Origin: Amyelois transitella
Taxonomy: Eukaryota > Arthropoda > Insecta > Lepidoptera > Pyralidae
Length of the DNA: 64,000 nt
Reading direction: 5' to 3'
NCBI RefSeq assembly: GCF_032362555.1
Contig: NC_083515.1
Coordinates: 6,173,001-6,237,000, forward strand
Position 1 is the first letter of the stretch; each line of letters begins with the position of its first letter. The translations under genes and the position numbers were made by a program. The notes beneath the pieces were generated by a model. The model saw only the letters and a program-made list of their open reading frames with translations. It ran no database searches and was not told the origin of the DNA. This document shows, piece after piece, positions 17,769 to 30,400 of the stretch.

Positions 17769-18365
17769 ATTTATCCCTTTTTATAGGTAAGCAAACCAAA
17801 TATTTATAAGATTCGATGGTCACATTTACCTACATAGCTTTTTAGATAACAAAAGTTTTTAACGTCATAATCATCATTCCCTCTGTATTTCATTTTATTT
17901 CACTACCCTAAATATAATCGTATTTTATGTTTCACTAAGTATTTGCTCATATTGTAGAACATAATAACAACATAAGAAAATATCCATAGAGAAAAATAAG
18001 AATATTAAAGATACTTTGAACCGAAACATAATACCATACCGTTTCATGTGACATTAACATAATGTAAGAAAAACAATAGGAAAACGAAAGAGGGAGATAC
18101 CAATAATGATATGTGATCCAAAATATGTTTGTACGGAATTAATGGACCGTGTCATACATACTATGTTCTATAGCTTCCTACACGATGTTGCCAACTTTTA
18201 ATTTATTTACGTGTGACCGAAAGCGGGCAATTTATTGCTTTGTCTTCATTGTGTAGGGTTACCATTTTAACATTCTTACATTGAGCAATTTAAATGAATA
18301 AAACGTTGATAAACGAATAAAAGAGCCGTGTGGTATTTTTAAACGATGGACTAGTAACCTGTCAA

Positions 18366-18500
18366 TATTTGAATCTCAATTCTATCAATAAGCCAAACAG
18401 CTGAACGTGGCCAATAGTCTTTTCAAGACTATTGGCTCTATCTACACCGCAAGGAATATAAACGTGACTGTATGTGTACATATATTTAGATGTATGTAAA
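18366..18500 (+). repeat. Repeat family B, 3' half
   Basis: Plus orientation: GAATCTCAATTCTATCAATA, CAGCTGAACGTGGCC, the hairpin AATAGTCTTTTCAAGACTAT, CACCGCAAGGAATATAAACG and a TGTATGTG tail. This shows the family's 9-bp hairpin and 3' tail well. Confidence 0.7.
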
Positions 18501-19671
18501 CGAATAAAAGAGCAAAATCTCTCTCTGGTCATATCCTCCATCAACTGATGCTTACATGTCATTCAATTTTATTTTTTCTATATTATTAGCTTGATTTCAT
18601 ACGAAAAACCGACAGCTGTATGGTGCCGAAATTCCTAGACATGAACATAGTAAACATCTCCTTAACTAAAATCCTAGAAAACCTACTAAGGTGGTCAACC
18701 ACAGATGGATAAGTTTCTTTGGGCTAGTGCCAACCCAGAGACAACACATGCGGTAACTTTGTCCACAACTCCTTGAATTAAAGCGAGCGTGCACAGGTTA
18801 CACAACAGGTCGCTTCGGACAGGAGAAAAACAAGTTCAGAAAAGTGTGGTGTCCTCGGACTAACGGTAAAAGGTAGCTTTTCGATGTAGATTTTTAACTA
18901 CAAATCCGAATTTAAATTCCAATCTAATATTATACAATGACACATGTAGATACGTATCTATCTATACATGTGTATATATCTATGCATATGTGTTACTGCA
19001 TTCTTATTTATCTAAAATATTCTCAGAAACAGATAAAATGTATTCTCTCTTATCTGTTAGATCCAATGGATCCAATATTTGTGTTTTGGTAAAGCAACAT
19101 GCATGTGTCATTTAAGTCGCAATATTAAATTATTAATATTTTACCGTTATTACATATAAAAATGCCATTAAAAAAAATTGACAGCGACTCTTCGCAAAAT
19201 AAGTGCAATGACTAACATCTTACAATTTTAAACTAAACTTCCAACTTTAAAAAATAAATGATCTCTTTATGAGTAAAAAGCTTTTAGCAGCGCTTTAGAA
19301 ATGCAAATCTTATGCTTTGGTTCCTACTTGACATATTTTTATAGCGCGGCAAAATTAATGACTTGACAATGACAAAAAGAATAATATATGAGGTTACCCT
19401 TTCTGCTGATATTTTACCTCTAAAAGAATAAATGTACGTAACCAATAAAATTACTGTATTATATTCTAAATCAGACATATGTTGTCTTCTTTTATTTTCT
19501 CGCAATATTGTCTAAATGCATCTATAGCAAGTGTGCAATAATTACATCACTGCAATACTTACACGAGTAAAGTATTTTTTTTATATTACCTTTATTTAAT
19601 TAATTGAAACTACTCCCATCTTATTGACTTACCAGGCATTTAATCATTCATTCATTAATTCAAATAATCAG

Positions 19672-19810
19672 GTCTATATCCCTTGCGGGGTAAGCAGAGC
19701 CAGCAGACTAGAAAGTCTGATGTATGTTTGTCTTAATGATAAAATCGAGATTCAAATAGTGACAGGTTGCTAGCCCATCGCCTAAAAGAAGAATCCCAAG
19801 TTTATGAGCC
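19672..19810 (-). repeat. Repeat family B copy
   Basis: Plus shows GTCTATATCCCTTGCGGGGT, AGCAGAGCCAGCAG, AATAGTGACAGGTTGCTAGC and GAAGAATCCCAAGTTTATGA. The central hairpin is partly lost. Confidence 0.7.
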
Positions 19811-20544
19811 TAATAAAACTTTATCTTATTATTTAGAACTTATCCAAGATGTGGTCATTAGAGCTCGCTGGGCTCCTCTCACTAACGCTATTTTAAGGGC
19901 AAATAAATTCTGAACAAACTTATATATTAAAAATAAAAAGCTTCGTAAACCGTGTTAAATGCAAATGTTATTCACTGCAAGTCGACATAATTCTCAGCGG
20001 GCGGGATGTTAAATGACCCGGAATAGTGATAGTTGGACTTACACGCGTTTGTATCGTAAGCTAGACTTATGTTACAGATATTTTTTTTATAATAAAGAAT
20101 AACGAATGTTTCGTGAACCTTCATAATACGTCTATAGCTTTATAAGCCAGATAAATACATATATGTTTTATCACATTTTACAATTAATGAATTTACACTT
20201 ATGTAAGGTCAAACAAATTTACCAAAATTATTATCAAAGACAAGCTATTTTAATTAAAGATAAGTCATTTAACTACTTTCATATTAATACATAGGTTTAG
20301 GTAGGTTAATTAAATCCTATCTTTGTGTGTACGTTCATCTACACGAAGCCTACATAATCTCTAAGGTGTTGCATGTGGTGGGTTTCTAATTAGAGAGGGC
20401 TTCCGTGAAACTGGCTGTCAATTTAATTGATTCTGTTGTCAACATACATATATATTATATATACATATATCATGTATTTATCCGTTCTGGACTAGACAGA
20501 GAAAAACAAAATTCGAAGATTTTTGCAGAGAGTAGGATCTCTGT

Positions 20545-20665
20545 CTATTTCTCGAAGAATTGAGATTCAGATAGTAACAGGCTAGCAAAGCCCATCGCCT
20601 AAAATAAGAATTCCAAGATAAGACTCTTATTCAAACCTTTCCCTTGGTCGCCTTTCCCAAACTAC
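20545..20665 (-). repeat. Repeat family B, degenerate copy
   Basis: Plus shows AATTGAGATTCAGATAGTAA, CCCATCGCCTAAAATAAGAA and CCTTTCCCTTGGTCGCCTTT in family-B order, with several small insertions. Confidence 0.55.
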
Positions 20666-20784
20666 GCGATCGATCAAATCAAAAAATTATTTTGTTTTTT
20701 TTTTTCTATCAGACCAGTTGCCTATAAGTTTTATAATAAGGTGCCTATATGTATGTTAGTTAATACTTTGTCCAAAACTCATAA

Positions 20785-20880
20785 CTATACAGGAATAGAA
20801 AAAAGCTGTACAAAGACAGTCTTATCCTTAAGTAGGATCTCTTTCAGCCAACCCTTTGATAAAAGTAAACATATCCCTTA
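20785..20880 (-). repeat. Repeat family C fragment
   Basis: Plus shows ACAAAGACAGTCTTATCCTT, then GGATCTCTTTCAGCCAACCC. This is a weak match to the C copies at 17640 and 41738. Confidence 0.45.
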
Positions 20881-21554
20881 AATATTTTTGTTATAAAAAT
20901 CCATACCCAGCCAAAAATAGAAGCGCTCCATCATTTTCTTATAAGATCGGAGAGCGGCGAAGAAAAACAAAAATACAGTTAGTTATGTAATAAATATGAT
21001 CTTCTCAATTTTTACTTTAAGTTCAGTTGAGATCTAATCAGGATTAATTGGACTTCTGGTGAAGAGTATCCGCGTACCTTCATCTTCGTGCAAGCTCGGC
21101 GGCTTCGGGTACTCCTTCATGTCATCGTCCTTCGTGACGTCCTTAATTTTATCAAGGTACTGCCAAAACAATATTATAAATGTCTATATGGGTCTGTCGA
21201 TGCAATTTTGTGTAAAATACCCTAAGTCTAACAAAGATTCTAAAGTCTAAAAAATTATAAAGAGAATAGAGAAATGGGAATCAATTTTGACACAGGTGAA
21301 GCTGCAGGAAAAGCTGATAATGCCTATAAGTATAGTATTTTTTTATTATCAACACAAATTTCGTTATAGGTGCCGGGACATATTTCAAAGTTCCGTACGG
21401 ATCCAATCTGCCAAATGAATTGGAAACTGCTGATAGTTCAACAATGTTACCAAGTTTTTGAATTAGGCTTTATCGCATAAAATGCCGCTAGTTAGCAATT
21501 TAGGATCATCAGTTTTATTAAAGAAAAAAAAATCTTTTAAGATTGGGCTCTAAA

Positions 21555-21880
21555 ATCGTGACAGACTGAGCGCCGGTTGTCGAATCGGTAAGGTGACCGT
21601 TTAAATTACATGATGCACATAAAAGGCACAGGTTCAAATCCCACATTGGATTCGGATCGGATCCGAGGTGGGATTTGAACCAATAAGGATTTTCGAAGTT
21701 TTGTACATTTGTATAAATACTAACCGATGTTCTTACGGCGAGGAAAAACATCGTGAGGAAACCTGCACATTCAGGCAACTGGATGTGTAACCATGATCGA
21801 ACCTAAAGGGGTCAATTCATTAGCCATGGTTAAAGGAATACCCAGGGCTCCTCTTCAGAGAGGTAAGGATGCAACAGGAA
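21555..21880 (+). repeat. tRNA-like SINE with duplicated inverted B-box
   Basis: A polymerase III B-box-like GGTTCAAATCCCAC at 21631-21644 follows a degenerate tRNA-like front (AGCGCCGGTTGTCGAATCGG). It is mirrored by an exact reverse complement at 21668-21681. Downstream comes GAGGAAAAACATCGTGAGGA and AACCTGCACATTCAGG, a body common in lepidopteran SINE/LINE tails. No tRNA cloverleaf is complete, so this is a retroposon and not a tRNA gene. Confidence 0.6.
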
Positions 21881-21924
21881 TAAAATCCGGGAGGAAAATT
21901 CAAATAATAAAACAGCATTAAAAC

Positions 21925-22147
21925 TAACATACATACATACATGACATACATATGGTCACGTCTATATCCCTTTCGGGATAGACAGAGCCAACAGCCTTGA
22001 AAAGACTGATTGGCCACGTTCAGCTATTTGGCTTAATGATAGAATTGAGATCCAAATAGTGACAGGTTGCTAACCCATCGCCTAAAAAAGAATCCCAAGT
22101 TTGTAAGCCTATCCCTTAGTCGCCTTTTACGACTTCCATGGGAAAGA
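21925..22147 (-). repeat. Repeat family B, fullest copy (~220 bp)
   Basis: Read on minus it runs TTTCCCATGGAAGTCGTAAA, GGCGACTAAGGGATAGG, CAAACTTGGGATTC, GGCGATGGGTTAGCAACCTG, TCACTATTTGGATCTCAATT, GCTGAACGTGGCC, a short hairpin around AGTCTTTTCAAGGCT, GGCTCTGTCTATCCC, GATATAGACGTGACC, and then a TATG-repeat tail. It has no ORF and no tRNA boxes. The 3' tail resembles the end of the RTE element at 27460 (see findings), which points to a SINE-like parasite of that LINE. Confidence 0.8.
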
Positions 22148-22499
22148 GAACTTACCTTTATAGCTATATCATCCAATAACACTTCGTAACTTTTTGTAAT
22201 TTAAATACTTAGATATAGATAATAATTTTATTGAAACAATAAGTCCGACAAGCCTGGAATATCAAGTAAAATACTTAAGTACCTATTTATTTAGCTTAAA
22301 TCTAGCTTATCTGATTAACTTTTAGGCAGATATAATTTATTTTAGCTAATCTTGATTCTAAATAAGGAACCTTTTCTAGAAAGGTTTTTGAGCTACTCTC
22401 AAATAACAAAAAAAATGTTTTAATCTCTTATATCAGTCTGAAGCGTTGTAAACTAGTCAATTAATATACTTGCAATATTTTTCTAGAAATTTTATATAA

Positions 22500-22632
22500 A
22501 TTTGTTTCTTTGTGATATCTTTATTGCACAAAAATTTACAGTTACAATAAATAGTACATATGTAGTTATAAAATCACTTGGAATGGTGAACTTGTCCCAT
22601 GAAAGGATCTCTTCCAGTCTACCGGAAAACAA
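22500..22632 (-). repeat. Repeat family C copy
   Basis: Plus shows TCTTTATTGCACAAAAATTT, GGTGAACTTGTCCCATGAAA and GGATCTCTTCCAGTCTACCG. On minus it ends at an AATAAAG-type signal. Confidence 0.6.
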
Positions 22633-22639
22633 TTAAGGA

Positions 22640-25600
22640 ACTAGAAAATTTAGTAAAAAACCGACAAGTCGCTGTGTTATTAGCAATAATGTAAAAATAT
22701 ACTAACATAATTGCAAATAGTAAACCTACCCACTTTATATAATTGTATAAACTTATTTTAAATATGTTGAGTCTGTGCCTTTTTAGTGACCAAAGGAAGA
22801 GAATTCCATAACTTTACAGCCTTTACGGAGAAAGATTTAAAGTAGGAATGGGAAGAGTGTAAAGGAACACATAGAAGAATTTTATTGTAAAAATAACTTA
22901 CCTAATCAATGGCTGTCTCAATCGTATTTTGCATCGTGCTCCATAAAGCAAAAACTCAAAACGTGGTACTTTATCTTCCCTAACCCACGCGTAATTCTCA
23001 AGTATTTATAAAAAGCAAGTCATCCGGGGAAAGTTAAAATAGAGGCCGTGTTCCAAGTTAAAAAAGCTCAAGTGCCCAAGCAGATAAGTTGGGGCTGTCA
23101 GCGTCCTCGAGCTTTCAGATAAATGATGGCTCTCTTTGACTGATGGCCTCTGAGACTTAGCATTGATTGACTTGCAAAAGGAATTTTGCTGAATTTTAAT
23201 CTAGCATCTTATTTTAAAGTCGCTGTATATTATTTTTAGTTTACTGTGTTAAAAAAAATCGGTAAGGTTAAAAAGAACTATCAGTCATCTTTCCGTAATC
23301 CCAGCAGGTGGCACATTCCACCTCAATGTGTGGGAGCCCGGGGTCTACTTACCAACTTCTCTCTCTCTCTCTCCTCCATAAGTTCAGATATTTTCAGTCT
23401 TCTGTATCTTCAGTTGATGAGTACTTTGGATCTAAAAAGAGTCATCAAAAAAACATCCTTAACTCTCAACTAACGTTATTTCAAACTTTATTTTCTATTT
23501 TTTATTCCATTCTGGTATTGATAGGACAGATACAGAATATCAAATGCTGAACAAAACTTTTTCAATATTTGCCTTGCATACGAATGAATGGGCTCAGAGG
23601 ATTTACGGCTGTAAACATTTTTGCTAAGCTTACGTCGAATAAGGATGTGTTTTCACGCAGGATTAACTTTATTCAATCACTTTTCAGACTCACGATTGGG
23701 AAGAGAATTTAATCTTCTTATAATTTGCACAAATCTTCTCACTGTAAGTTGTAACAAACTTTATGTTAATTAATCGCGTGGTTATGTTTCATAAAGAAAT
23801 TTATTAGCCGTTAAATATACCTAATAATACTAATGTACTTCGGTGGTTCTGTCAGTTCAGCGATTTAAACATACCTACCGTAACCCGTACGCTTTTAAAA
23901 TAGGTAGGTATAATACGACTATCTCGATCTAATTTACCTAGTACCTAGTGAAAACCGCTGTAGAGCCAATTGCGTAGTTAACGTAGCAAAGAGCAACTTA
24001 ATGTAACAGCATATATAATACATACATATGCCTGTTATCAGCAGACACATCTCGTGAAAGCTTCGGTCATTTGCTAGGTGGCGTGTTACGAGCCAGTCGG
24101 GCCCTGTTTCGCAGTAAATCTATAAAACGGGAGCTTAACTTGAACTACACCCATTATTTAAGTCTAAACACTAAGTGAAGAGGACAATAAAATCTTACCC
24201 TACCCACGTCCGGAAGTTTTGACTATGTTGTTGGAGTCTTACTATGTGTAAAGTTATTGAGTATAAAAATAAAGTTAAGAGTAAGTACTTACTTAGAAAA
24301 TAAATTTGAACAATATAAAATAAATGAGCTTGAAAACAAAATAAAAAGGAATTCGTACGACATTGTACAGAGATCGTAAATGTGAGTCTTCAATCAAACA
24401 GCTTTTTGTTCCAATAGGAAATTAAGTACAGACTTGACAAAGAAATGATGACATAGCATTATAATAATAAAATTATATTTATGATTATTGTTTAACCATC
24501 TTTTAACATTGTATGTGTGATAAAATTATTAAAATTAATATAAGCTTAAATAATAAAGCATTCATAAATATAAGCCTATCAGTATGTGTAGCTGCTAAGC
24601 TTCTATTCCACTCTTTAGATTAAATTGGATAGTTCAAACTGTATTGGAAACTAGATATAACAAAAATCTACCTGGAAAGTCAATTTACGATGAAACCGCG
24701 CTAAAACCACAAGCTGTCGGCTAAACCAAACGCAAACTAGAAACGTTTCAAATTGAACGCGCGTGTCACACACAGACACATTCTCAAATAAATTATCTGA
24801 AAAGCGGACTCTAACGAACCGATGTTTTTTATTGGCTCATGTCATAAAATAAAAATGTTCAGGTAGTGCCACTTCTAATTTGTAGGTATTTTGTTAAGCT
24901 CTCTATGGAGTAGTGGAGACTTTCGTTCCCCAGTTTAGATTCGAGCCCCGCCCAAGTGAGACAGAAAATGTTTATATCTAATCGGATTGGGTATAGAAAG
25001 TACAAAGAAATTTTATAAATAGGTATTTTAACTAAATTTAACATAATAACACGGTAACAAGGAAGTCATTTTTGGCAAAATAGCCATGTAATTTGTATTT
25101 ATGAGCCATACAATTTTTCTTCCTAATTTCTGACTAGATATATATCAATCCTAGTAAATAAAATAAAAAACCATAATCACCTACTCATTGCTTGATAAAG
25201 TAATCCTTCTGCATCCTCGATGATTTAAGCACCCGTTTATTTTTTAAAATCATAAATTTTACGTCTGGCTGGTCATCCCATAAATCCGATAGGTTTATGA
25301 GAAGTACCTCTTTTCATGGGATCTAATGAAACTGGGGAATATGACAATGTTTGCTTTGTTTATAAGTATTATTGATTCATTGAAATAAAAGCAGTCTGTC
25401 TATCTCGTCTGTCGTGACTGTTCTCGATTGTGTCTCATATATTTATAAATCATAATTATTAAGTTATAAAAAAAGTAACTCAAAGTACTCATTAAGTTAT
25501 AAAAAAAAACCACAATAAAAAAATTATAAATAAAAATTTATGTCAAGCGATGTTTATGCTAGTAACTTTAAGTGACCTTGACTAAGGTGCTGGCTTCGAT

Positions 25601-26950
25601 AAGAGTCCAAAGTTCTAAATCCATTAAAGACGGCATAAAATCCATTTAATGCTTTTTATTTTGATAAACTGAAAAGATTTTGCCAAGTTATTTCTATCTT
25701 TGTTAGTCATGTCCCGAAAATTTCCGATCTACTTAATGACTTGCGTATTTTTTAGTCCTCAGGAGAAATCTGTATTAGAGGTTATCTATAATATCGATCA
25801 AAGTTTAGCTGAAAACCACTAAATAAAATTCGCTTGAATTTATGAATTCTATAAGAGAAAAAGACCTACTTAAGGAATAAACCCAACGTTTACATAAAAT
25901 ATATCCTTCTCAGATACAAGGGCAACTTTAACATCTTCCTAGACACATTCGCGAAATAGTTTACATAATTAGTTTTTGTTTTCATAATAACATTATAATA
26001 ATCTGAACCCAGATTAAACCATTTTGGTAATTATGAAACGTGATCAAACACATTCCTTTCTCTCATAATAAACTTCTCTATTTACCTACTCGGAATTGGG
26101 GCATAGCTCGGGGACACTCCTATATAACATATTAGAGGACCGTTTCCAAACTATTACCACCAAAAGTGAACGTCCGCCGGGGGCTACATTATGTATTATT
26201 GGATATTTAACTCGATTCCCCAAAGCCCTAGTGGCTAGTTTCCACAATTAATAGCCGTCATTTATATCTACTGTTCGTATGAACTGTTCATGACTAGATT
26301 AATTTACCGGAATAAGTATGTAAGACAAATGTAAGTGCTTTTAATTGCTTTTAAGAATTTTCTTTGGACAATACAATCAGAACAAAATTCAATAATGCTG
26401 CAATAATTTTCAAAATAATATTTTTTACTACTTTATAGATGAATGTGGGTAGAAAAACCGAAATAGTAGTGGAAACATAGCAATATGTATTTCCGGGAAA
26501 ACAGCGTCATTCTATGTACGTGTGTATGTAGTTTTCATGAGAGCCAATGGAAAAAAAAGATATTGGCGGCACTGGTTTATAAATAAGAATATACGTGTAT
26601 TCGGGTAGGTACTTTACACGTACGCGAAATGGTCCCTAAAACACATAAAATTGGCTTGTAGGGGAAAAGTGTTGCAATTTTGGGCAACAAATCACGTAAC
26701 GTAAATGTAGGTACTTACGTGGAATTAGAAATTTAAATTTTTATAGCGGTGTTTGCGGGGAACTGAGGCAGGGAACCCTCGTGAGTGACATAAAGATAAC
26801 GTGACGTGTTCCTGACAGTTAAATTAGAACCACATGTTCTAACGCAGCCTTATGTAAGTAAAGCACCTTATTCATCTTTCTCCTGGCAGTAGGTAGTCTA
26901 GATTGCGTCTACGATTCTGGATTGGGTAGATGAGATGTGTTGCGGTGGAA
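22640..26950. other. Gene-free AT-rich region
   Basis: No supported exon. 22790-22870 and 23300-23420 look like small decayed repeat pieces, the latter with a CT-repeat and a GGGAGCCCGGGG scrap. 24890-25010 holds a B-box-like GATTCGAGCCCC that could be an old SINE. Confidence 0.4.
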
Positions 26951-26959
26951 TTATACATA

Positions 26960-27043
26960 GTTGCATGGATATGCAACGGAATATATGTATATAGAAACCT
27001 ACTTATTCCGGTAACTGGATAGTTACCGGATTAAGTAGGTTTC
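26960..27043. repeat. Two adjacent hairpins with the same GGAT loop
   Basis: Hairpin 1: arms 26960-26966 (GTTGCAT) and 26971-26977 (ATGCAAC). Hairpin 2: arms 26994-27016 and 27021-27043, 23 bp with a single mismatch (GAAACCTACTTA... against ...TAAGTAGGTTTC). Both loops are GGAT. Confidence 0.9.
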
Positions 27044-27458
27044 CTCACAAGCTCTCTCTCACCGACAAGAACATTGGTTATCAATTAAACATATGTATCA
27101 GATGTTTTTTGATTAGTACCGTGCTACTTGGCGCAGCTGCGCGGAACTTTTATACGAGTATTACGCTAGACAAAGGTTAAAGAAAAATACAGGAACTAAA
27201 AAAAAATGCGATAATACCTACTGTGCACGACAGCCCTAAATTTATCAACCCCTATATCCAAACTGCAGTGAAAACTTTCCCCCTAAATTCAATGCAGTAA
27301 GTCAAGTAAAATAGCGAAAGTTCGAGTGACCGAAGCGGGTGCCACGATAGCCTAACCTACTTATATGAGATATTTTGATTTCGACTAAGTGGATTACGAA
27401 CTAAAATTTAAGTTTTAATAATGTATATAATTATAATAATATAATTATTATAATACAT

Positions 27459-30400
27459 ACATACATACATACATAAACTCACGCCTCTTTCCCGGAGGGG
27501 TAGGCAGAGACTACCTCTTTCCACTTGCCACGATCCCTGCATACTTCCTTTGCTTCATCCACATTCATAACTCTCTTCATGCAAGCTCGGCGGTTTCGGG
27601 CACTTTTGACCTGACCCTTCACCAGGACGTCCTTAATTTGATCAAGATATGTTCGTCTAGGTCTTCCCACCCCGACCTTTCCCTCCACACTCTCCTTGTA
27701 TATCTGCTTAGTCAACCTGTTCTCATTCATCCTCTCCACATGACCGAACCATCTCAACATACCCTTTTCTATTCCTGTAACTACATCTTCTTTCACATCA
27801 CAACATTCCCTTATCACGCTGTTCCTTATCCGGTCACTCAATTTCACACCCAACATACTCCTTAACGCTCTCATTTCCACTGCATTTATTCTGCTTTCGT
27901 GCTTCTTTTGCCATACCCAACTTTCACTCCCATGTCGGGACCAACACGCCCCTGTGCACAGCCAGTCGAGCCTTTTTGGATAGTTTCTGACTGCTCATAA
28001 AGGCATGCAAAGCTCCATTCACCATGTTCCCCGCGTTCACTCTCCTTTCAATATCACTATCACACTTGCCATCTGATGTAAACTTTGATCCTAGATATAC
28101 AAACTCTTTCACTTGCTCAACTTTTTCTCCTCCAATCAAAATATTACATGCTGTCATTTCTTTCTCCATTTCAAAAACCAGTGTTTTAGTTTTACTTACG
28201 TTCACTTTCATTCCTTTCTCTTTTAAAGCTTCATGCATACAGTTTACCATCTCCTGTAACTCCTCCGCTGATGACGCCAGTATAACCTGATCGTCGGCAT
28301 AGAGCAGACATTTGACGAGTAATTCATTCATCCTTAATCCACTTTCAGACTCTTTCAAATCTGTCAAACAACTATCCATAAATAGGTTGAACAGCCACGG
28401 TGACGCAACACATCCCTGCCTAACACCTTTCTCAATCTTAAACCACTCAGTGTGCGCTCCGTTTATCCTGACACAAGCACTCGAATCCTCATATAAGGAT
28501 TTCAGTGCTCGTATCAAGAGACTGCTCACCCCATGCATAGAAAGTGCTGACCACAATTCATTCCTCTCAACTCTGTCATAGGCCTTTTCCAAATCCACGA
28601 ATGTGCAATAGACTTTTTGACTCTTGGCCAAAAACTTTTCGGCTATGCACCGCAAAGAAAAGACCTGATCAGTACATCCCATTCCCTTTCGAAATCCCGC
28701 TTGAGCATCCCATATTTTGTCATCAGTTTCCTTCCTCACTCTATTAATCAATACCTTAGCATACAATTTGCCGACGACGCTAAGCAGGCTTATACCACGA
28801 TAATTTTTGCAGTCCAGTTGTGACCCTTTTCCTTTGTAAAGTGGCACAATAACAGCCTTAGACCAATCTTTTGGTACTCGGCCGCTTCTCCAACACAAAT
28901 TGAAAAGGCAGTACAACTGTCTAGCTACGACGCCTTTTCCTGCTTTAAGCATCTCGACCGACACTCTATCATACCCGGCAGCCTTACCCGCTTTCATACT
29001 CTTAAGTGCTTCCACAATTTCAAACATTTCAATTTCGCCTTCCATCTCATTCTCTTTTTCTTCGCTATAGCAGAACTCTTTCTTATTTTCTTCCTTTTTT
29101 TCAAATAAACTCTCAAAATAGTCCTTCCATATCTTTAGCACACATTCTTCTCCTTTCACAACGCTACCATCCTGGCATCTGATCCTAGTCAGCTCTCTGG
29201 TTATAGTTTTTCCTCGGGCTGACCTTACGGATTTCCAGAATACTTTCAGATTTGACTGAAAGTCTTCTGATAGCCTTTTATCAAAATCCTCTTTATACTC
29301 TTCTTTCTTTCTAATCACAGCTTTCTTAACCAAATCTTTCATTTTTTTATATTCCTTACGTGCTTCATTCACATCCTCATCTAAAACCTCTTGCATTCTT
29401 AAGTTAGCTTTTGCTGCTAACAAATCCAGCCATGCTTTCTTCTTTAATCGTACAAGTTCTTGCACATCTTTACTCATCCACGCATTTTTGTGATTTTTCC
29501 CTTTCCTTCTTCTACTTACACCACACACTTCAACAGCTACTTTCACAATTCTTTCTTTAAATTCCTTCCATCCATCTTCAATATTGCTCCTCTCATCTAA
29601 ATCTTCAATTTCATCCTTCAGTCTATTAATATACTTCTTACCTACATCCATATCTTGCAAATTTTCTACTTTCACTCTTTCCAAAGCGCTGGTTTGCTCC
29701 CTTACCCTGTGCCGCCAGCGATTGAAGATACCCCTTATCCGGGATATCACCAGTAAATGGTCCGAGTCAATGCCAGCACCGCGATATGCACGGGTATCCA
29801 GCACTTTGTTCTTCAATCTTTCATCTACAATCACAAAGTCTATCATACTTTTTAAAATACCTTCCACTCTTGTATAGGTGTGGATCTCTTTATGTTGAAA
29901 CATTGAGTTCGACACAAAAAGATCCCACTCTAGACAAATTTCTAATACACTTCTTCCATTATCATTCACCTTTTCGTCACCAAACGCACCAAGCACCTTT
30001 TCATATCCATCACGCTTTACACCCACCCATCCATTAAAATCACCTAACATAATAATCTTCTCATTTGGCTTGGTAACTTTCAATACTTCTCTTACACTAT
30101 TCCAGAACTCCTCGTTTTCGCTTTTTGCTGATGTTGTACCCCTCGAACCCACATCCCACGGTGCATAAACACCTAAAACGAAGATCCGAGTGATTCCAAC
30201 TTTCAGCCTAATCCATAGAAGACGAGGGCTGACACACTCATACTCATTCACACACTCAGCCATTCGTGCAGAAAGGATTAGACCGACCCCTTGACAGCCT
30301 CGGCTGGTACTGGAAATTCCAGACCAATACGCCGTGTAAGGGCCGTGCTGCGTCGCGTCGCATCCTTTCCGCTTCGTTTCATTCACGCACAACACATCCA

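Noticed and set aside
20944..20956. AGATCGGAGAGC, close to a common sequencing adapter
   Set aside because: One base differs from the adapter, there is no continuation into adapter sequence, and surrounding sequence is ordinary; chance match.
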